64,000 nucleotides of DNA. Source: Branchiostoma lanceolatum (lineage: Eukaryota; Chordata; Leptocardii; Amphioxiformes; Branchiostomatidae). Positions 37,601 to 54,792 of the stretch are shown here, in pieces. The stretch lies in NCBI RefSeq assembly GCF_035083965.1, contig NC_089726.1:11599501-11663500 (forward strand), given 5' to 3'. The notes below the pieces were generated by a model. It searched no databases and was not told the origin of the DNA. It saw only the letters and a list, made by a program, of their open reading frames with translations. The position numbers and the translations under genes were made by a program. Every line of letters starts with the position of its first letter. Positions within the stretch are counted from its first letter, which is position 1.

Positions 37601-38280
37601 TGTAGGCCAGGCAAAAAATTGTACACTGCAGGGAACCATTTGTCCTTGCATTTAGCACATTTACCATCAGAGGTAACTGTGTCTTGTTGCATGAAGTGAA
37701 GAACATTTCTTGCAGTCCCTGCTGTACTGAGATTATCACAATGCTAAAATATGTCATCTGCGATGTTACATTTCCAATTTCTTTGTTTTACACTGACAGT
37801 TAAGCATGCTTATAAAATTATGACGTACAATATTGCGATGTTTTATTTTTTGTTCCTTGTTTCAGATGGAGTCCAGATGAGTCACCTGGAACCAGACAAC
37901 AGTATGTAAAAGCCCTGTTACAGAGTGACCTGACCCTGAGCCCCGTGGGACAGAACACTGAGTGTTACCGTATCTATGAAGCCTGTGAGTATGGCTCCAT
38001 CCCGGTCATAGAGGACAGAATGACTCCTGGCACCTGTGGAAACAATGACAAATACAACAATGCACCACTAAGACTTCTAAAACACCACAAACCACCATTC
38101 ATCTTTGTAAAAGACTGGAGTGAACTTCCGACAGTCCTGGAGGAGTACAGGATGTTGTCACCTCAGGACAAAGTCGTAAGAAGAAGAAAAGTTCTGGAAT
38201 GGTGCGACAAGTTCAAGGGGAAGATGAAGGATCGTTTTCTCCGCATCATCAACCAAAAGTTCTTCCCTAAGAAAACTTAA
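34659..38280 (+). CDS. RXYLT1: Ribitol xylosyltransferase 1 (TMEM5)
   Basis: Six in-frame exons: 34659-34785, 35364-35609, 36382-36481, 36590-36895, 37277-37447 and 37866-38280; 1365 nt, 454 residues, close to the human 443. The N-terminus is a type II membrane anchor ([17 protein letters not shown], hydrophobic about 8-28), followed by a charged lysine/glutamate-rich stem and then the luminal glycosyltransferase region. Diagnostic family phrases are EEWNPWG-like ([10 protein letters not shown]), [44 protein letters not shown] and [23 protein letters not shown]1 is a Golgi enzyme that adds xylose to ribitol phosphate on the O-mannosyl glycan of alpha-dystroglycan; human loss causes dystroglycanopathy. 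The start codon at 34659 is chosen over the overlapping upstream ATG at 34651 because only it leads into the membrane anchor. It is divergent from THUMPD3. Confidence 0.95.
35773..35886 (-). mobile_element. tRNA-derived SINE with poly(A)-like tail
   Basis: On the minus strand, an A-box-like TGGTCGAGTGGC (35872-35861) is followed by a B box GGTTCGATCCC (35836-35826) at tRNA-like spacing. A short tRNA-unrelated part follows, then an A-rich tail (AATAAAGGTTAAAAAAAAA, 35800-35773). It lies in intron 2 of RXYLT1. The cloverleaf is degenerate, so it is a SINE and not a tRNA gene. Target duplications were not resolved. Confidence 0.7.
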
Positions 38281-40525
38281 CTATGATGCCATCTGCTTTA
38301 TAGAGCACACAATATTTTACATTTTTAGATAACTTTTATCTTTGTCTTCTTAGATCTCACGCCATTATGTGAAGCAATAAGTATGGTGACATCACTAAGT
38401 ACTTAGTCTAGATTGAAGAAACTATTAGATGTCTACCAATACACTGTCAACAACAAGGGATCAACTAGTATCTATGGATTTCTGGCCAACAGATGACAAG
38501 TTGCCACCAGTTGTTCAACAAGTACATTTTGATAGTTTTTAAGATATTTTGAAGTTTGTGGTCCCTTTATTTCTTGCATATGATAACGAAGAGGTGACTT
38601 CTGCATACATGTATTTTATTTGCCATGGCAGTGTTAGTCATTTTTAACTTATGTATTTTTGGATTTCATTTTTGTTGCTGAATGTATGTACGTTACCTGA
38701 AAACTTAAGTGTCAGCAGTTATGTAACTTGATTTTAAGCATTTGCACCAATATGTAATGTATTGTCAGGGTACCCAGTGAGCCTCAGCTGTTGCATTGTA
38801 ACATATTTTAGATGAGTTTAGTGTTTAGCTAGAATATTTTATAGGATCCTGTAAACAATATTGTTAATGTTCAGTTCAAAATCAATGCAGTGTTGAAATG
38901 TTGCAATCTAACAATGATGACTTCTGATACAATTGTATTTCTTGGAATTATTCTAAGACACATGTTTACATATATTTTTAAATGTTGCCATTTATTACTG
39001 GTTAAGTTTGGGAAAACTGAGAGTTTTGTGTATCCCATGTACAGTCTTCCAATCTAAACCTGTTATTTCCCAGTAACATATTTATTATGCTGTTGACAAT
39101 GATAACTTGGGTGAGCATGAATTGCAGGGCTCTGTGTAACTACCTGCAATTTTACCAAGAGTTCCTAGGTGGTGCTTTTGTACCATTTCTAGTACTCCCT
39201 TGCATACAATGAATATCTGCTGTTCTAAAATGCAAGAAGAACAGCTTTCCTGTGTCCACAGCTTTTACTAGTAATCAAAACACAAAAAGTTGTGACTATG
39301 AAACAATAAGTTCTGCATGTACACCTGTGTTTATTAATGTTCTTTACATGGAGAAGTTGGTTAGCAATGACAGATGTCTTCCATGTGTGAAAGGCACATA
39401 ACAACAGAACACTAGCTATCTGTATTTGTTACAATAAAGACAAAGAAAAGTACAGAAAGGAGACATGCTGACAGTTTGCTACATCTTTGCACTGATGTTT
39501 GCAATTTTCATTAGATTTTGGGAATTTGGACCATGAAGATTTAGAGTCAAGTTCCGCACCAAATACACTAGCAGTAAGGCTTTTTTCAACAAATTGTTAT
39601 TACAGGTTGTAACCTAAAGTTTGTTAAATAAACCTGTTTTTTTTTTAAATTTTATATTTATGGTCCTTGACTTCAGATCTCAATGATCCCAAATCCCTCT
39701 GGTAGGTTATGGCTACAACAGATAACTTAACATCGATCTGTATTGAAATAAAATAGGAGTTGAACTCTTAATAAAAACTTTCTCCTTCATAAAGGATTTT
39801 ATATATCCATCCATTGCCACATTTATTTATACGCTATTTACAAAGTCATATTTAGCAAAATATGGAAATTCTTTGTAATAAATTATGAGATATTTGCATA
39901 TACATGATCTTGATAGTTAAAAATCCCATAATACATTAATATGAAAAGGAAGGTATATGATACAGTTGCTTACAGTTGAACATCAAAAAAGATATTTGAC
40001 AGAATGACTAAAATACTTTCAGCAATTCACCAAACTGTACAATACAGTTACTAAGAACATGCTGATATTTTGTGCTCAAAACATCCAAAGATCATAATAT
40101 GAAATTTCCTCCTATTATCTTTTAAGTTTTACCTTTACCAAACTATGTAACCTTAAAATCCTCACATTGATTTGTACAATATTTTGTAACCTAACACTTT
40201 GAATTTCTCTCAGTGCAGGAATCGTTTTCAGCAGTCCTTCTATTGGCTGTAACATAGGGGCGAAATCTAACGAAATCGTAACTTGAAGACCATCTAATTT
40301 GTTGTCCAACAAAAAACTGTTCATTGAACTAATTTTCACCAGAAGACCCTGAATGAAATTCCCTCCTATCACATAGAAAAAGACACAAAACATGGAGAAA
40401 TTGCCACTTTTCATTGTAGAAAAGTATACAAAGAACATGCAGGAGGAGGACTACATGTACATGTATTGTGTGGAAAGACTTGATATTTGCCCCTGTTCTG
40501 TGATATACTGTGTATCATTTTCCCT
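38281..40525. other. RXYLT1 3' UTR and tail-to-tail gap to FAM72
   Basis: AT-rich and free of coding exons. AATAAA occurs on the plus strand near 39433 and at 39627-39632, the latter followed by a T-rich run, giving a 3' UTR of up to about 1.35 kb. TTTATT near 39823-39829 could be the FAM72 polyadenylation signal on the minus strand. Confidence 0.5.
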
Positions 40526-44866
<4,341 letters not shown>

Positions 44867-45418
44867 CTTTGGGTCGACGATATCTGGCTTTAAATAGTCT
44901 GGCTGCAAAGATTGCAAATTCTGCAAAACTGTGACAGATTTCCGGCAAAACACACAAACTATCCTTCCTCGAACAACACGATGACGAACTGTCGTCTGAG
45001 GATAGCGTCAGGTGATTTAAAAATAGAACAGCAGTTCTGATTGGCTAGTCTTCTTGTTATCTTGTCGCCCATTGGTCGTTGCCCAGTGACTAATGATATC
45101 AGACTGGACATTTAAATGTGACGTCACCAGCTGATGTAGGTCAGAGGTTATCGGGACCTCCCAGTTCCCATCATGCCGTGCGCGTAGTGTACTTGTGCAT
45201 GAAATTTTGATTTTGTTGGGAGCGCGACGCCTGGGATTCATCAATGTTTCTTCTAAAACACTAGCAACTGATCTTACGGCTACAGGGAGGCCCTTCTGAG
45301 CGGACAAGACAGCAGCGGAAGACCGCGTCTCCGACTTGGTGTGACTTGGGATGACATTCTGATCGACTTTCCCCAGTAATTTCGCGACAGAAACGAAAGG
45401 TTGTTGCTCGTCGCAGGC
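44867..45418. promoter_or_regulatory. Shared divergent promoter region of FAM72 and SRGAP
   Basis: 552 bp separate the chosen FAM72 start (44866, minus) from the SRGAP start (45419, plus). No TATA box is well placed. The layout matches the head-to-head FAM72-SRGAP2 arrangement of vertebrates. Confidence 0.6.
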
Positions 45419-45476
45419 ATGACGGACAGGAAGAGAGAGAAGGAAATTTTGGTGGAGTTTGAGACCCAAGTCAAAG
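45419..45476 (+). CDS. SRGAP: SLIT-ROBO Rho GTPase-activating protein, first coding exon (gene runs past the window)
   Basis: ATG at 45419 opens a 58-nt coding exon ending in AAAG|GTGAGT, phase 1. It encodes MTDRKREKEILVEFETQVK plus the first base of the next codon. This matches the start of the srGAP F-BAR region, where the family has a KxKEI-xE-xxQVKE core, and the exon break falls where the Glu codon (G|AA) would be split. srGAPs bend membranes through the F-BAR domain and regulate Rac/Cdc42 in neuronal migration downstream of Slit-Robo. Nineteen residues alone would be thin evidence, but the head-to-head position with FAM72, and the presence of RXYLT1 and THUMPD3 next door, support it strongly. 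The canonical second exon was not found in the remaining 18.5 kb. Confidence 0.82.
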
Positions 45477-47481
45477 GTGAGTCCCACCCACCAATGTCCA
45501 CTATCACATTTAGGCCACACGTAATGTATCCCTGCTGTTATTACCAGGTCTTTCCTCGTCTCAGAGAGGTTGTGATCGCCCCGTTAAAAGTCTGCCTAGT
45601 TCCGTTCACTTTTCTGCCCACGTAAGAAGTTCAGTTTTCTTTCATCGGACTCTCTCCGATCCACTTTGTATGCGCTGCATGCCCCCTGTCCCTGTGTTCT
45701 GTATCCGTAGGACTTCGCTCCAATATTATCTCAGTTCCAGCTGGCAGCTTTGACAGCGTAACTCGAGATTTTGTAGCAAGTTTTCCTTGCAGTGGGAGGT
45801 CTATTGAAGCAAGGCTTTCTGTACCCTCCCAACCACCACACTGCACTGTTTGCTCCCCCACCTGCCCCTGTCACTCAGCGGTTGGCGAAGACAGAAAAAT
45901 GTTTCCTACCAAACTTGTTGCTTTGTGTGTGTAGGAATGCAAATCATTAATGATCACAGTTCCTTTCGTATGTAAATCCCATGTGGAAACTGTTGAGAGT
46001 AAGCCGACACTTCGGCACGAATCCGTTGGCTTCAGTCGGTCTAGTTCACCAGACGTTCACGCTGAACAAACATGACCATGTATTGTTATAACCTACATGT
46101 CGTCATAAATTGCAATAATAGATTTACAGAACCTTTCTGTAACATGACTCCAGAGTTATGGAAACTTGACTTGCTGTGTTTGTCGTTTGACACTCCTGAT
46201 AGCTATGATATGAAATCATGATGTTGTTGAAATCAAAAGTGAAAGTGGATGAAGAGTACTTGAAGTTGTTGAAAGTGACCCCAGGACCTTGTCATGACTT
46301 GTATGGGGAAGGGTTGAAAATACCACAAATGCCGACCCAATGCCATGTCCAGGTCCCCTGCTGTGCTGTTATACTAACAAGATTGGAGACTAGATTGATT
46401 GCTTCCCTCCCATTTTCTTTACTAGTTAGTTTACAGTGACTGTTGTGGGTGGTATCACGCCAAGTTTTAGCTGTAGCCAACATGATGTTTTTATTGTATA
46501 TCATGCATAGCATAATGTTATGATTTCATTATATTTTCTTGGTCCACTTTTTACAGTATTGAAATGCTGTGAAGATATGTTAAATCCTTTGGAAGAATCA
46601 TGTCTGGTCATACAGTATGAGAAAACAGCATGTTGAATGTCAGTTGATAGTTAAAGATGAAGTAGAGAATTTCAGCATTCTATCCTTATTATTATTTTGC
46701 TCTGGACTGCAACATGTGTGTGATAGAAGAGAAACAATTATATCCCCAAAACTGGTTTTAAGCAAACCAATTATAGCAAGCCAAGGTTTGAGAAGGAAAA
46801 CATCCCAACCCGTATCTCCGCACATCAGGCCCATAATATGAAAGGACCAAAGGGAAATCTGCCCTGGTGGTGTCACTGTCAGTTTTGCCCTCCACGATTC
46901 CCCATTGTGTTCTGATTTCCCTGTGAATGGAACCTATTAAAATATGAATAAAGGTGAACAGCAGGATTTCATGCGCTGCTGGGTTATGGATAAAACTCTC
47001 AGAGCCAAATTTTGGAGATAATGGCCCGTGGAGCCTATTATTTTGGGAGAATCGCAGGGGACACCCTTACAAATGCAGAGCTAATCTGTAGAAAAGGGCC
47101 ATTGTTCCCATTCTAAATTTGTTTCTTGTCTTATGGTGCCCAGTATGAACTAACAGCATAAATAATTTGATTATCCTCTGCCATTGTGGAACATTAGGAC
47201 TACAACAGTACCAGGAAATAGCTGTTGCTTCGTCAGTCTTATGACAAATGTGGACTCAACGTTTCCTTATAATGTTTCCTTAAAATTAGTATATGTGGAG
47301 GGAGTTGTAATGTGGGATGGGCAGGAAAAGGGAGGGATTGTCCTACCCATGTTTCTCTTACATATAAGGCACTATGAGTATGACTACCCCAAAAGCCATG
47401 CCACACATCCTTACATCCAGACAGTCTTTGCATCTTTTTCGATGGACACTGGGCACATGGCTTATTTTGATGTGGAGCTGA

Positions 47482-47667
47482 GGGAGACAGCATGTAGCAG
47501 GAAGAGTTTTTGCCCGCTTCCGTCTGGAGTTCAGGGACACTGACATGTTGCCCGGTCTCATTGAGGAAGCCAGCTTCTCCATATTAGTACAGCCATTTGT
47601 AGATAAGACAGGCAACAGTATCAAGGAAGTCTACAATTCAGACTTCAGACAAACGTTTCTGCGGTAG
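47482..47667 (+). pseudogene. Open segment with protein-like composition, no start; possible coding remnant
   Basis: A 61-codon open stretch ends at TAG 47665-47667 and reads like a genuine protein end (GRVFARFRLEF, then MLPGLIEEASFSILVQPF and NSIKEVYNSDFRQTFLR). It has no ATG at the start and no clear acceptor; an in-frame TGA lies just upstream. The preceding 100 bases in a neighbouring frame (YDYPKSHATHPYIQTVFASF) also look coding, which would suggest a frameshifted remnant. I recognise no family. It could be chance. Confidence 0.3.
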
Positions 47668-50600
47668 AGATAGGGAGGATTGAATGAGCGGATGTCAAAC
47701 GGTTTTACCCAGGGCTGGTCTGTGCTAGTCTGTGCTTAGCAAATCAATAAAAGAAACAGAAACAGTGAATGTAATGGGAGGGTGTTGTTAGTGCATGTAC
47801 ATAAGTTTCGACAGCTCTTTTGATGTACATTTGTTTTCCATATGTTCCTGCAGTTGATATTTTCTGTTTTTTTTTTGTTGTTGTTGTTATGAGACGGTAT
47901 GCCTGCCATTTCCCGAAGGTCTTCCCCAGCCTGGGGCAGGCCTGTTGATTATGCCAGACAGTCTGACCACAAACAAGATTAGACAAGATCTCGTATGCAT
48001 AGGGATTATTGAGAACAGCCTATTCATCAATAGAATTGTAACAAGGTTAGTGTAGTCATGTTGACAGCTTTGATTTCATTTTACATGCTATTTGCAGCTT
48101 AATTGAAGTAGATATGTTGTATTGGCCTTACCGTAGTAGCACAGGGATTGTTCGAAAAAAGAATTATGATGAATGAGTTTTCATATCTGAGGATGTGTTC
48201 CAGAGTTCATAACCTGTTTAAAAGGCATTAGATCTAGATGTGATATGTCATACTGATACATTTCAATATACCAGCAACATTTCAGTCTGTCCTTCCTCTG
48301 TGTTTTTGTAAAACATACTGTATGGAATGTGAGGTTTGCCTCAGCAGTGCTGCATGCTAGCCTGGAATAGTTGGAAATATTCCAAGTTTGCAATTTTTTG
48401 TCAGGAATGTTATGAGAAGCTCCGTTTTGTACAGGTTTTGTCCTTGAATACACAAAATGACAATAGGAATGTCCCATAAACATGTCCTTTGGCTGGTTTG
48501 TTTTCATACCCATCTCCAAAGGAAGTCCTAAGAATAACATGCCAAGAGAAGCAGATGTTCTCCAGTAAACAAGTAAAGCTTCCCCCAAACTGTGTTAGGA
48601 GGACGAAATCAAGAGGATTTGTTCTGCAAGAAGAGCTGTCTACCATGACAAATGGGACACCGAGCTGCTGCCAGTGGTGTAAGCACTATTACAGCATTAG
48701 CATTTACATTCAAAGCAAGCCTACCCTTGAGCTGTGTGTAGTAAAGAAATGGTGTAATGTCCACTCTTGAAATGGCCTAGTTACATGTCACAACCGTAAC
48801 TTCTTTCAGTACAGTGGCTACCACTCACTGGAGTACTACTAGTTAATGCTTTAAGACATTGTACAAATGTGTAAGAATGGCACAATGGTAGTTTGGTGAT
48901 GCTATAGATATACATCAACAGACTCGAGTACGAGTCTTTGGTATGAATCATGCAATGTTGTCCTCTTTCAAACCCTTATTTCTTTCATAAAAGAAGATTC
49001 TTACGGTCAGTTGAATGAATTTATGATAATGATCTTTATTTTCATTCTGCACAGCCCAAATTATTGGACACCCTTATCCTGCTGGTATTTCTGTAATGAC
49101 TTGGTAGCCATGGCGAGTCTAACTTCGTTAAACTAAAAGCGGGGTCATCCAGAATAGGAAACATATGTTTTCCCCTTGTAAGACAGCTTTGATATGTTAA
49201 TTCAAGTTAGATTAATATCATAACAATAATTATTTGGTATTGATGAGTTTGATTACATTATGCTGATAATATGTTGTGTAATTGACTCATACGCACTACT
49301 GTAGCATGGTTGACTATATCATGTATTTTGTATGATGAAAGTTCAAAGTTGCCCTGATGTTTCCAAGATGACATATGGTTAGAATCTCCTGTAGATTAAA
49401 ATGTAATAAAGTCAGGATGTTGCATGGGATGGAAGTGACCTTTTGGTGAAACACAATATGTGCTGTCTGACACCCCTGTCATTAAATACTGTACAGCTTT
49501 GGGTTGTTGCCATAAATATTTGATGAAGAGCTGAAGTAGGATAAAGGTTGTCGGAGAGGTCACCAAGGCAGGAGAGACCCAGTTTATGGGAACACATAAC
49601 GCATGATACCATGTTCTTTTGTCATGTAAATAAACAATGTGTTGCCATATATACTCCTACCATGGACATTATGTACATGTACAGTTGATTACCATATTGT
49701 AGCCCTGGTAATCTGAGAGAACCTCAGGGTTATGTGGTAAGTAAATGTATAAAGAGGTGCAAATGGTATCATGAAGGGGTCACCACACTGAGGAAGAGGA
49801 TGTTTATAAGGCCCTTTAGAAGGAAAATGGTTCCATTGATTCAGATTGGATGCTGCCATTAATAGAATGACGAGCGGGATTGTTGTTGTGAGAGAGGTGC
49901 CAGCTGTCCTGCCCTGCAGGTATACAAGTTACTGTTGACTGCCCCTCCCTCACCTCACAAAAACACAGGGGAAAGGTGAGGGTGACAAGACATTGTGGAA
50001 CAGCTGGGCAGGAAGACTGGGACATACTTCTTTGAATACCTGCAAGCTATTATCTTGTAGATTCTACCAATTGAGTATTTTATACCATACTGAAGAGCTG
50101 TCTCAGTACAATGCCCAGTAGGCCCAAACTATGTGTTGTAATTCACTTGACAGTTGGTATAATTGTTACACCGTAAACCTGTGACATTTTGCCAGTCTCC
50201 TTTGAGTGGTAGCAAGGTCAAACCACGCATTTTTGGAGACAGTAGCCAGCATGTAATTAGATGTTCATATAGGAGGAAGACTAGGGCCTGGTGCATTGTA
50301 ATTGAGTAACGGAACCTGCAAATCACACTAATGATAGGCTATGGGTTTTCAGGACTTTGGGTTTTCCGTCTACCAGCTGTTGTAGTGTGAAACAACACAT
50401 TGTTGTGTACCAGATAAGCAAAGCTTGAGTTGGTATGTAAATTTTCCTAAATAGAAAAAAGGGCTGTACCAAAGAATACAAGTGATATGTAGAAGTTTTA
50501 CTATCCTTAGCAAATTGTCACCTGTCATAGTAGAGTGATTGTCTGACTTGCCCTTTGACCTGAATTGTACTTATAGGTCATCCTTTTGGGTCACATTGGT

Positions 50601-50974
50601 TTCCTCAAGCTTCCTGTTTCTTTGTCTTCTTGACTGAGAAAACCTTTTCAGTTTCAACTCTGTGATTTTACTGTGTTTAGATATGTATAAGAAAATCAAA
50701 ATGTAGTGTTTTTTTTTTCAAAATTATTATAATTTGTATGATATAAGAGTATTATTAAGACATAACAACTGACATCAGCTGAGTTTGTTATTTGATTTGA
50801 GGTATAACATAGATAATCTCCTTTGAACAGTATTCACATATAGAAATAAAGTGAAAGAAAGGAGAATTGGAGAAGAAAAGTGTTGTATTGAATTTTTCTC
50901 TCTGAATTTTTGATCAAATCTTACCGTACCCTGAAGTAAACTGTACCAAGACTAGAACACTAACAGTAACAGGT

Positions 50975-51035
50975 AAACTGGGATCCGAACCCTAGGGTCC
51001 AGTCGCTGGATTGTATCTAGCACTTTGACTATTAT
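50975..51035 (-). mobile_element. tRNA-derived SINE fragment
   Basis: On the minus strand TAGTCAAAGTGCTAG (51031-51017) resembles an A box, and GGGTTCGGATCCC (50992-50980) is a good B box, with GACTGGACCCTA between as in a tRNA anticodon/T-arm region. The stem pairing is too poor for a functional tRNA, and no tail or target duplication is visible, so it is probably a truncated SINE. Confidence 0.5.
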
Positions 51036-51582
51036 TGTAACATTGCATCAAAGGCACAAAGGTTACATTAGCTCATTATGATGTCATTGTTTACAGTAGT
51101 AATACTGGAAACAATGAGATTGCTAAGATAAGCAATTGTGAAATGGCATATTTACCAAGGATTTCATTCTCATCAGTCATACACAGCAAGTTGTCATAAT
51201 ACTTTTAGACATGCATTGACTGTATGTCCTTTGGTCTGATAAATGTAATGAAGTTCTTTCAATTTCACTTGCCCTGTGTTCTGAGTTACATGTAATTGTT
51301 CCTTATGACAGTTGTAAATGCATTAGTTACATCATCTCTTCTATATATACTTTAAAGTATGCAGAACTTGTGAGCATGTAAGCATGATGCAATGCAGTTA
51401 TTTGAAATTTGAAATGTTGAAATGAATCTCTTTACTGTAAGGACAGTTCTGGGAGCTACCAATGCTATCATGTTTTTAGACCAGGTGTTGACCAGGTTCC
51501 CACCTAACACATGAAGGTGTAGCTTATGATAGTTATGATCCTCACTAGATGCAGGGAGGTTTATCAAACATCCTTGCTAGAT

Positions 51583-51724
51583 GGGATTGCCTAATCTCCA
51601 AAATCAGTATTATTGGCCACCTGAGCAGTATTATTGACTGCTGGTTGGCCAATAATACTGCTTTTGCCCTTTGGATACTGTCATTGCCACCAGCAAATCT
51701 GCTTGGAGATTAGTAGGGATCGCC
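51583..51724. mobile_element. MITE-like hairpin element with TAATCTCCAA ends
   Basis: GATTGCCTAATCTCCAA at 51585-51601 is mirrored by TTGGAGATTAGTAGGGATCGC at 51703-51723. Inside is a second perfect inverted repeat, CAGTATTATTGGCCA (51605-51619) against its complement at 51646-51660. Related end sequences (TCTAATCTCCAAGCAGAT near 14232; ATCTGCTTGGAGATAAG near 26078) show that this is a dispersed family. Confidence 0.6.
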
Positions 51725-54244
51725 AGTGGATATTGCAGAACAGATGTCAGACTATGTCACCATTTATAACATACACATAGAATGTACCAGTTTCTGAAGT
51801 AACAATGAGTAGAGATGTTCAGATGAAGAGAATTTCCTCCAGATTTGTCTAACTTTTGGGGTATACCTTTTCTTTTGCTAAGGAATTGCATAGACAGCCC
51901 CCAGACATGTCCACCCACTTGGTAATGGGATAGGACACTAGTGACCAGACTTGAAGGTCTTTTCAAGTGTTCAAACTTCAAAGCATTCTGCCAAATTATG
52001 TGCAAATAGCAGTAATAACCCACCCAATGGCAGTAATAACAAGATATTGCGTTTCATTTAATATGATTACAATTTCCATCATTCATACTATACAATGTAA
52101 GTCAGATTGAGAGCGGTGAAGTAGAAATATTCACTAGAAGGTAAACTGTTCAAAACCATAGCTTATGTGCTATAGGGCTTGAAGCCTTCTTCTTGTGTAA
52201 TTACTAATCAGTGCATACTCCATCTGTGGGTTATATTTTATAGATTAACCATAAACCCAGTGAGACATGACGGAATGATTGGCAATCCCCAGCATACATC
52301 TATTCATTTGTGGATCTATTGTATCTAGAGCTGACAAGGCAAAATCTGAATACCCAATCAGTTCAATCGATGTTCTAATCAATACGGATTTAGACTTTGC
52401 AGAATGTCCATATTGACATTTCAATGGTAAATCTATGAGTGTTCCAATATGTAGATTTAAGTTTATGGCTGCTAGACATGCCTTTGTTAGCAGGATGGAA
52501 ACCAGATGTTGGTGTCAGGAGAAGAGCATTGGGAGATCACCCCATACAGACTTGGGACTGAAGAGAAAGGTTTCTGTCCCAGATATAGGTTTTCCAATGT
52601 GAATTTATCAGGGTGTTCATGCCCCCCCCTGGGACTGTACCTAATAGAGGTGGATTGTGATTGATTATGGGGGTCTTCTTTAGAGCCAGTCACAGTTGTA
52701 ATATAGGGAGCAGCAATTAATGGTAAGAACCACTGATGAAGGAATGGGAATAAGAAATATGCCATTCTACTTATTGGTCTGAAATCCATGTTAAACAGTG
52801 TTCTACGACAGGTAGAGGTCATGCAAGGTAAATGGGTGAAAAAATGTGTTACACAACATATGTTTACTCCTTAGTATAGCAGCAAAACATGTTAATAAAT
52901 ACTGTGTTGGTTTTGTTGTTTTGAAAAAAAGTTGTTGGTCTGAACAGTGATTGGCTTATCATAGAAAGAAAACCTCCAACAGTGTAAATAGTACAGAACA
53001 AAAGTGAGCTAAATCATGACTTGCAGTAACATAACATAACATCAAAATTTGTACACCCCTTGACAGGGGCGTGTCTGACAGGTTGTACAGCTAAACAACA
53101 GTTTCATAACACCCGAAGCAATGTACCACCCACGGTTTCAACACAGGTGTACTTCTGTTTTTGTTTGGGTTATACCTTTTGTGTCAGTTGCCAATTCTGA
53201 TGTATATACACTAATGATAAAGTTGATTTCCCTCTAGTCTGTAAAGTAAACTAAAGTGTAACAGATAGTATAAAAACTATAATGACGACTGTTACAAAAG
53301 TATGATATTTGTGTTGAGCTCAGCACTTGTCTTGTATTGTTTTGTTTCAACCAACACAGAATGGATAATAAAATGCTGACATGGAGTAAACCAGTAAAGC
53401 TTTGTGAGTGTGTACTGTCACTGATTCAGTGGAAGTAATGTACCAGCAGATGTGCAGCTGTGTGAGTGATGTTGTGTACTGTATTATGTTACTAATGAGG
53501 GATGGTCTACTTGTCATTGAATTCAAGCTCATTTTTGTTCCTGTTAATATCAAACTTAGAAGTCTTCAGTGTTACTAGTACTACTATTCTATGAAAGGTC
53601 CAATGGAAAAAAAATAATGGGGAAACATTTGGGAAATTGAAAGGGATAAGGATGTTACATTTCAATACAGGTGAGATGGTTATAGAAATAAACCTTCATA
53701 GATTTTTTGAAATGGATCATGCTAGGACAAGCTGTAGGTTCAAGGGTCAGGGACTCTTTCCAGTCAAGTTGATGAGAAGGTGCAGTTTTCAACCAAACTG
53801 AAAGGAGGTCTGAAGTAAGCTGCCTGCTTGCTGTACTGGTATCTACCACACACAGGCTGGGTGGCAGGGAGGGGGAAGGATGTGATTGAAATATGATGCA
53901 TTTTTGTGTGGGACTAAAGGATTTGTCCTGTTCCAAAAGGACTTTGTTGATGGTTTTTAGTTTGCTGGTCTGGGACCTTTGCTTTGTTTGGTCTGGCCCA
54001 AAGCGATGACATACCTGTCATTGGTACCATGCCATCAGTTTACAATGCCTGTCTTTGATAATGCCAGGCGCCAATAGAAACACTTGGATCAGGAGCAAAT
54101 GGAAAATTTTCCCCACCAGAGATGACTACACTAGTCTTCAATACATTTGATTTTCTCTAATGGCATCATCGTATTTTGAAAAGGAGACACTTTTTTGTTC
54201 CATCAATGGCATCATTCAATACAGATACAGTAATGTGGCTTTTA

Positions 54245-54792
54245 GACCCCGTTCACACTCATTTTTTTCAATCGCGATTGAAGTGTAATCGCGATTGTTC
54301 GATCCGATCGCGATTGAACACAAAGAAACTTGGTCTCCTCATCGCGCCATCTGCCACCAGCTGAAGTTGCTGACGGAGTTTTATTCTTCTTCTTCTTGGG
54401 CATTGTTGACGATGAAAAGTTGTTGTTGTTGTAAGAGAGCGATCTGACGTGCGGCTTGGGTTTGTTTTCCCGCGCGATGCGAACTATGACCCCACGTACC
54501 CGCATGTATGACCTCCCACCCCCGGAACCAGCCGAAATCTCCGCCGATCGCGATGGAATGAATCGTAGTTGTGTTCACACTCAAAATTTGATAGGATTGG
54601 ATTGGATCCGATCTCGATTAATCCAATCAAACTACCTCCGGAGGTAGTTACAATCCAATCGCGATTGGATCGTTTTGGATCGTTCCAATCGCGATTGGGA
54701 GCGTTCACACTGAAAAAATCAATTGCGATCGGATCGATTCAATCGCGATTATACTTCAATCGCGATTGAAAAAAATGAGTGTGAACGGGGTC
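54245..54792. mobile_element. Harbinger-like MITE, TTA target duplication, ATCGCGATT clusters
   Basis: GACCCCGTTCACACTCATTT at 54245 and its complement ending at 54792 form terminal inverted repeats that extend at least 55 bp (both run into TTTTTTCAATCGCGATTGAAG). TTA lies on each side (54242-54244, 54793-54795). A three-base TTA/TAA duplication is the mark of PIF/Harbinger elements. The interior repeats ATCGCGATT or close variants about a dozen times in both arms, and carries the palindrome AACTACCTCCGGAGGTAGTT at about 54629-54648. No transposase. Confidence 0.82.
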
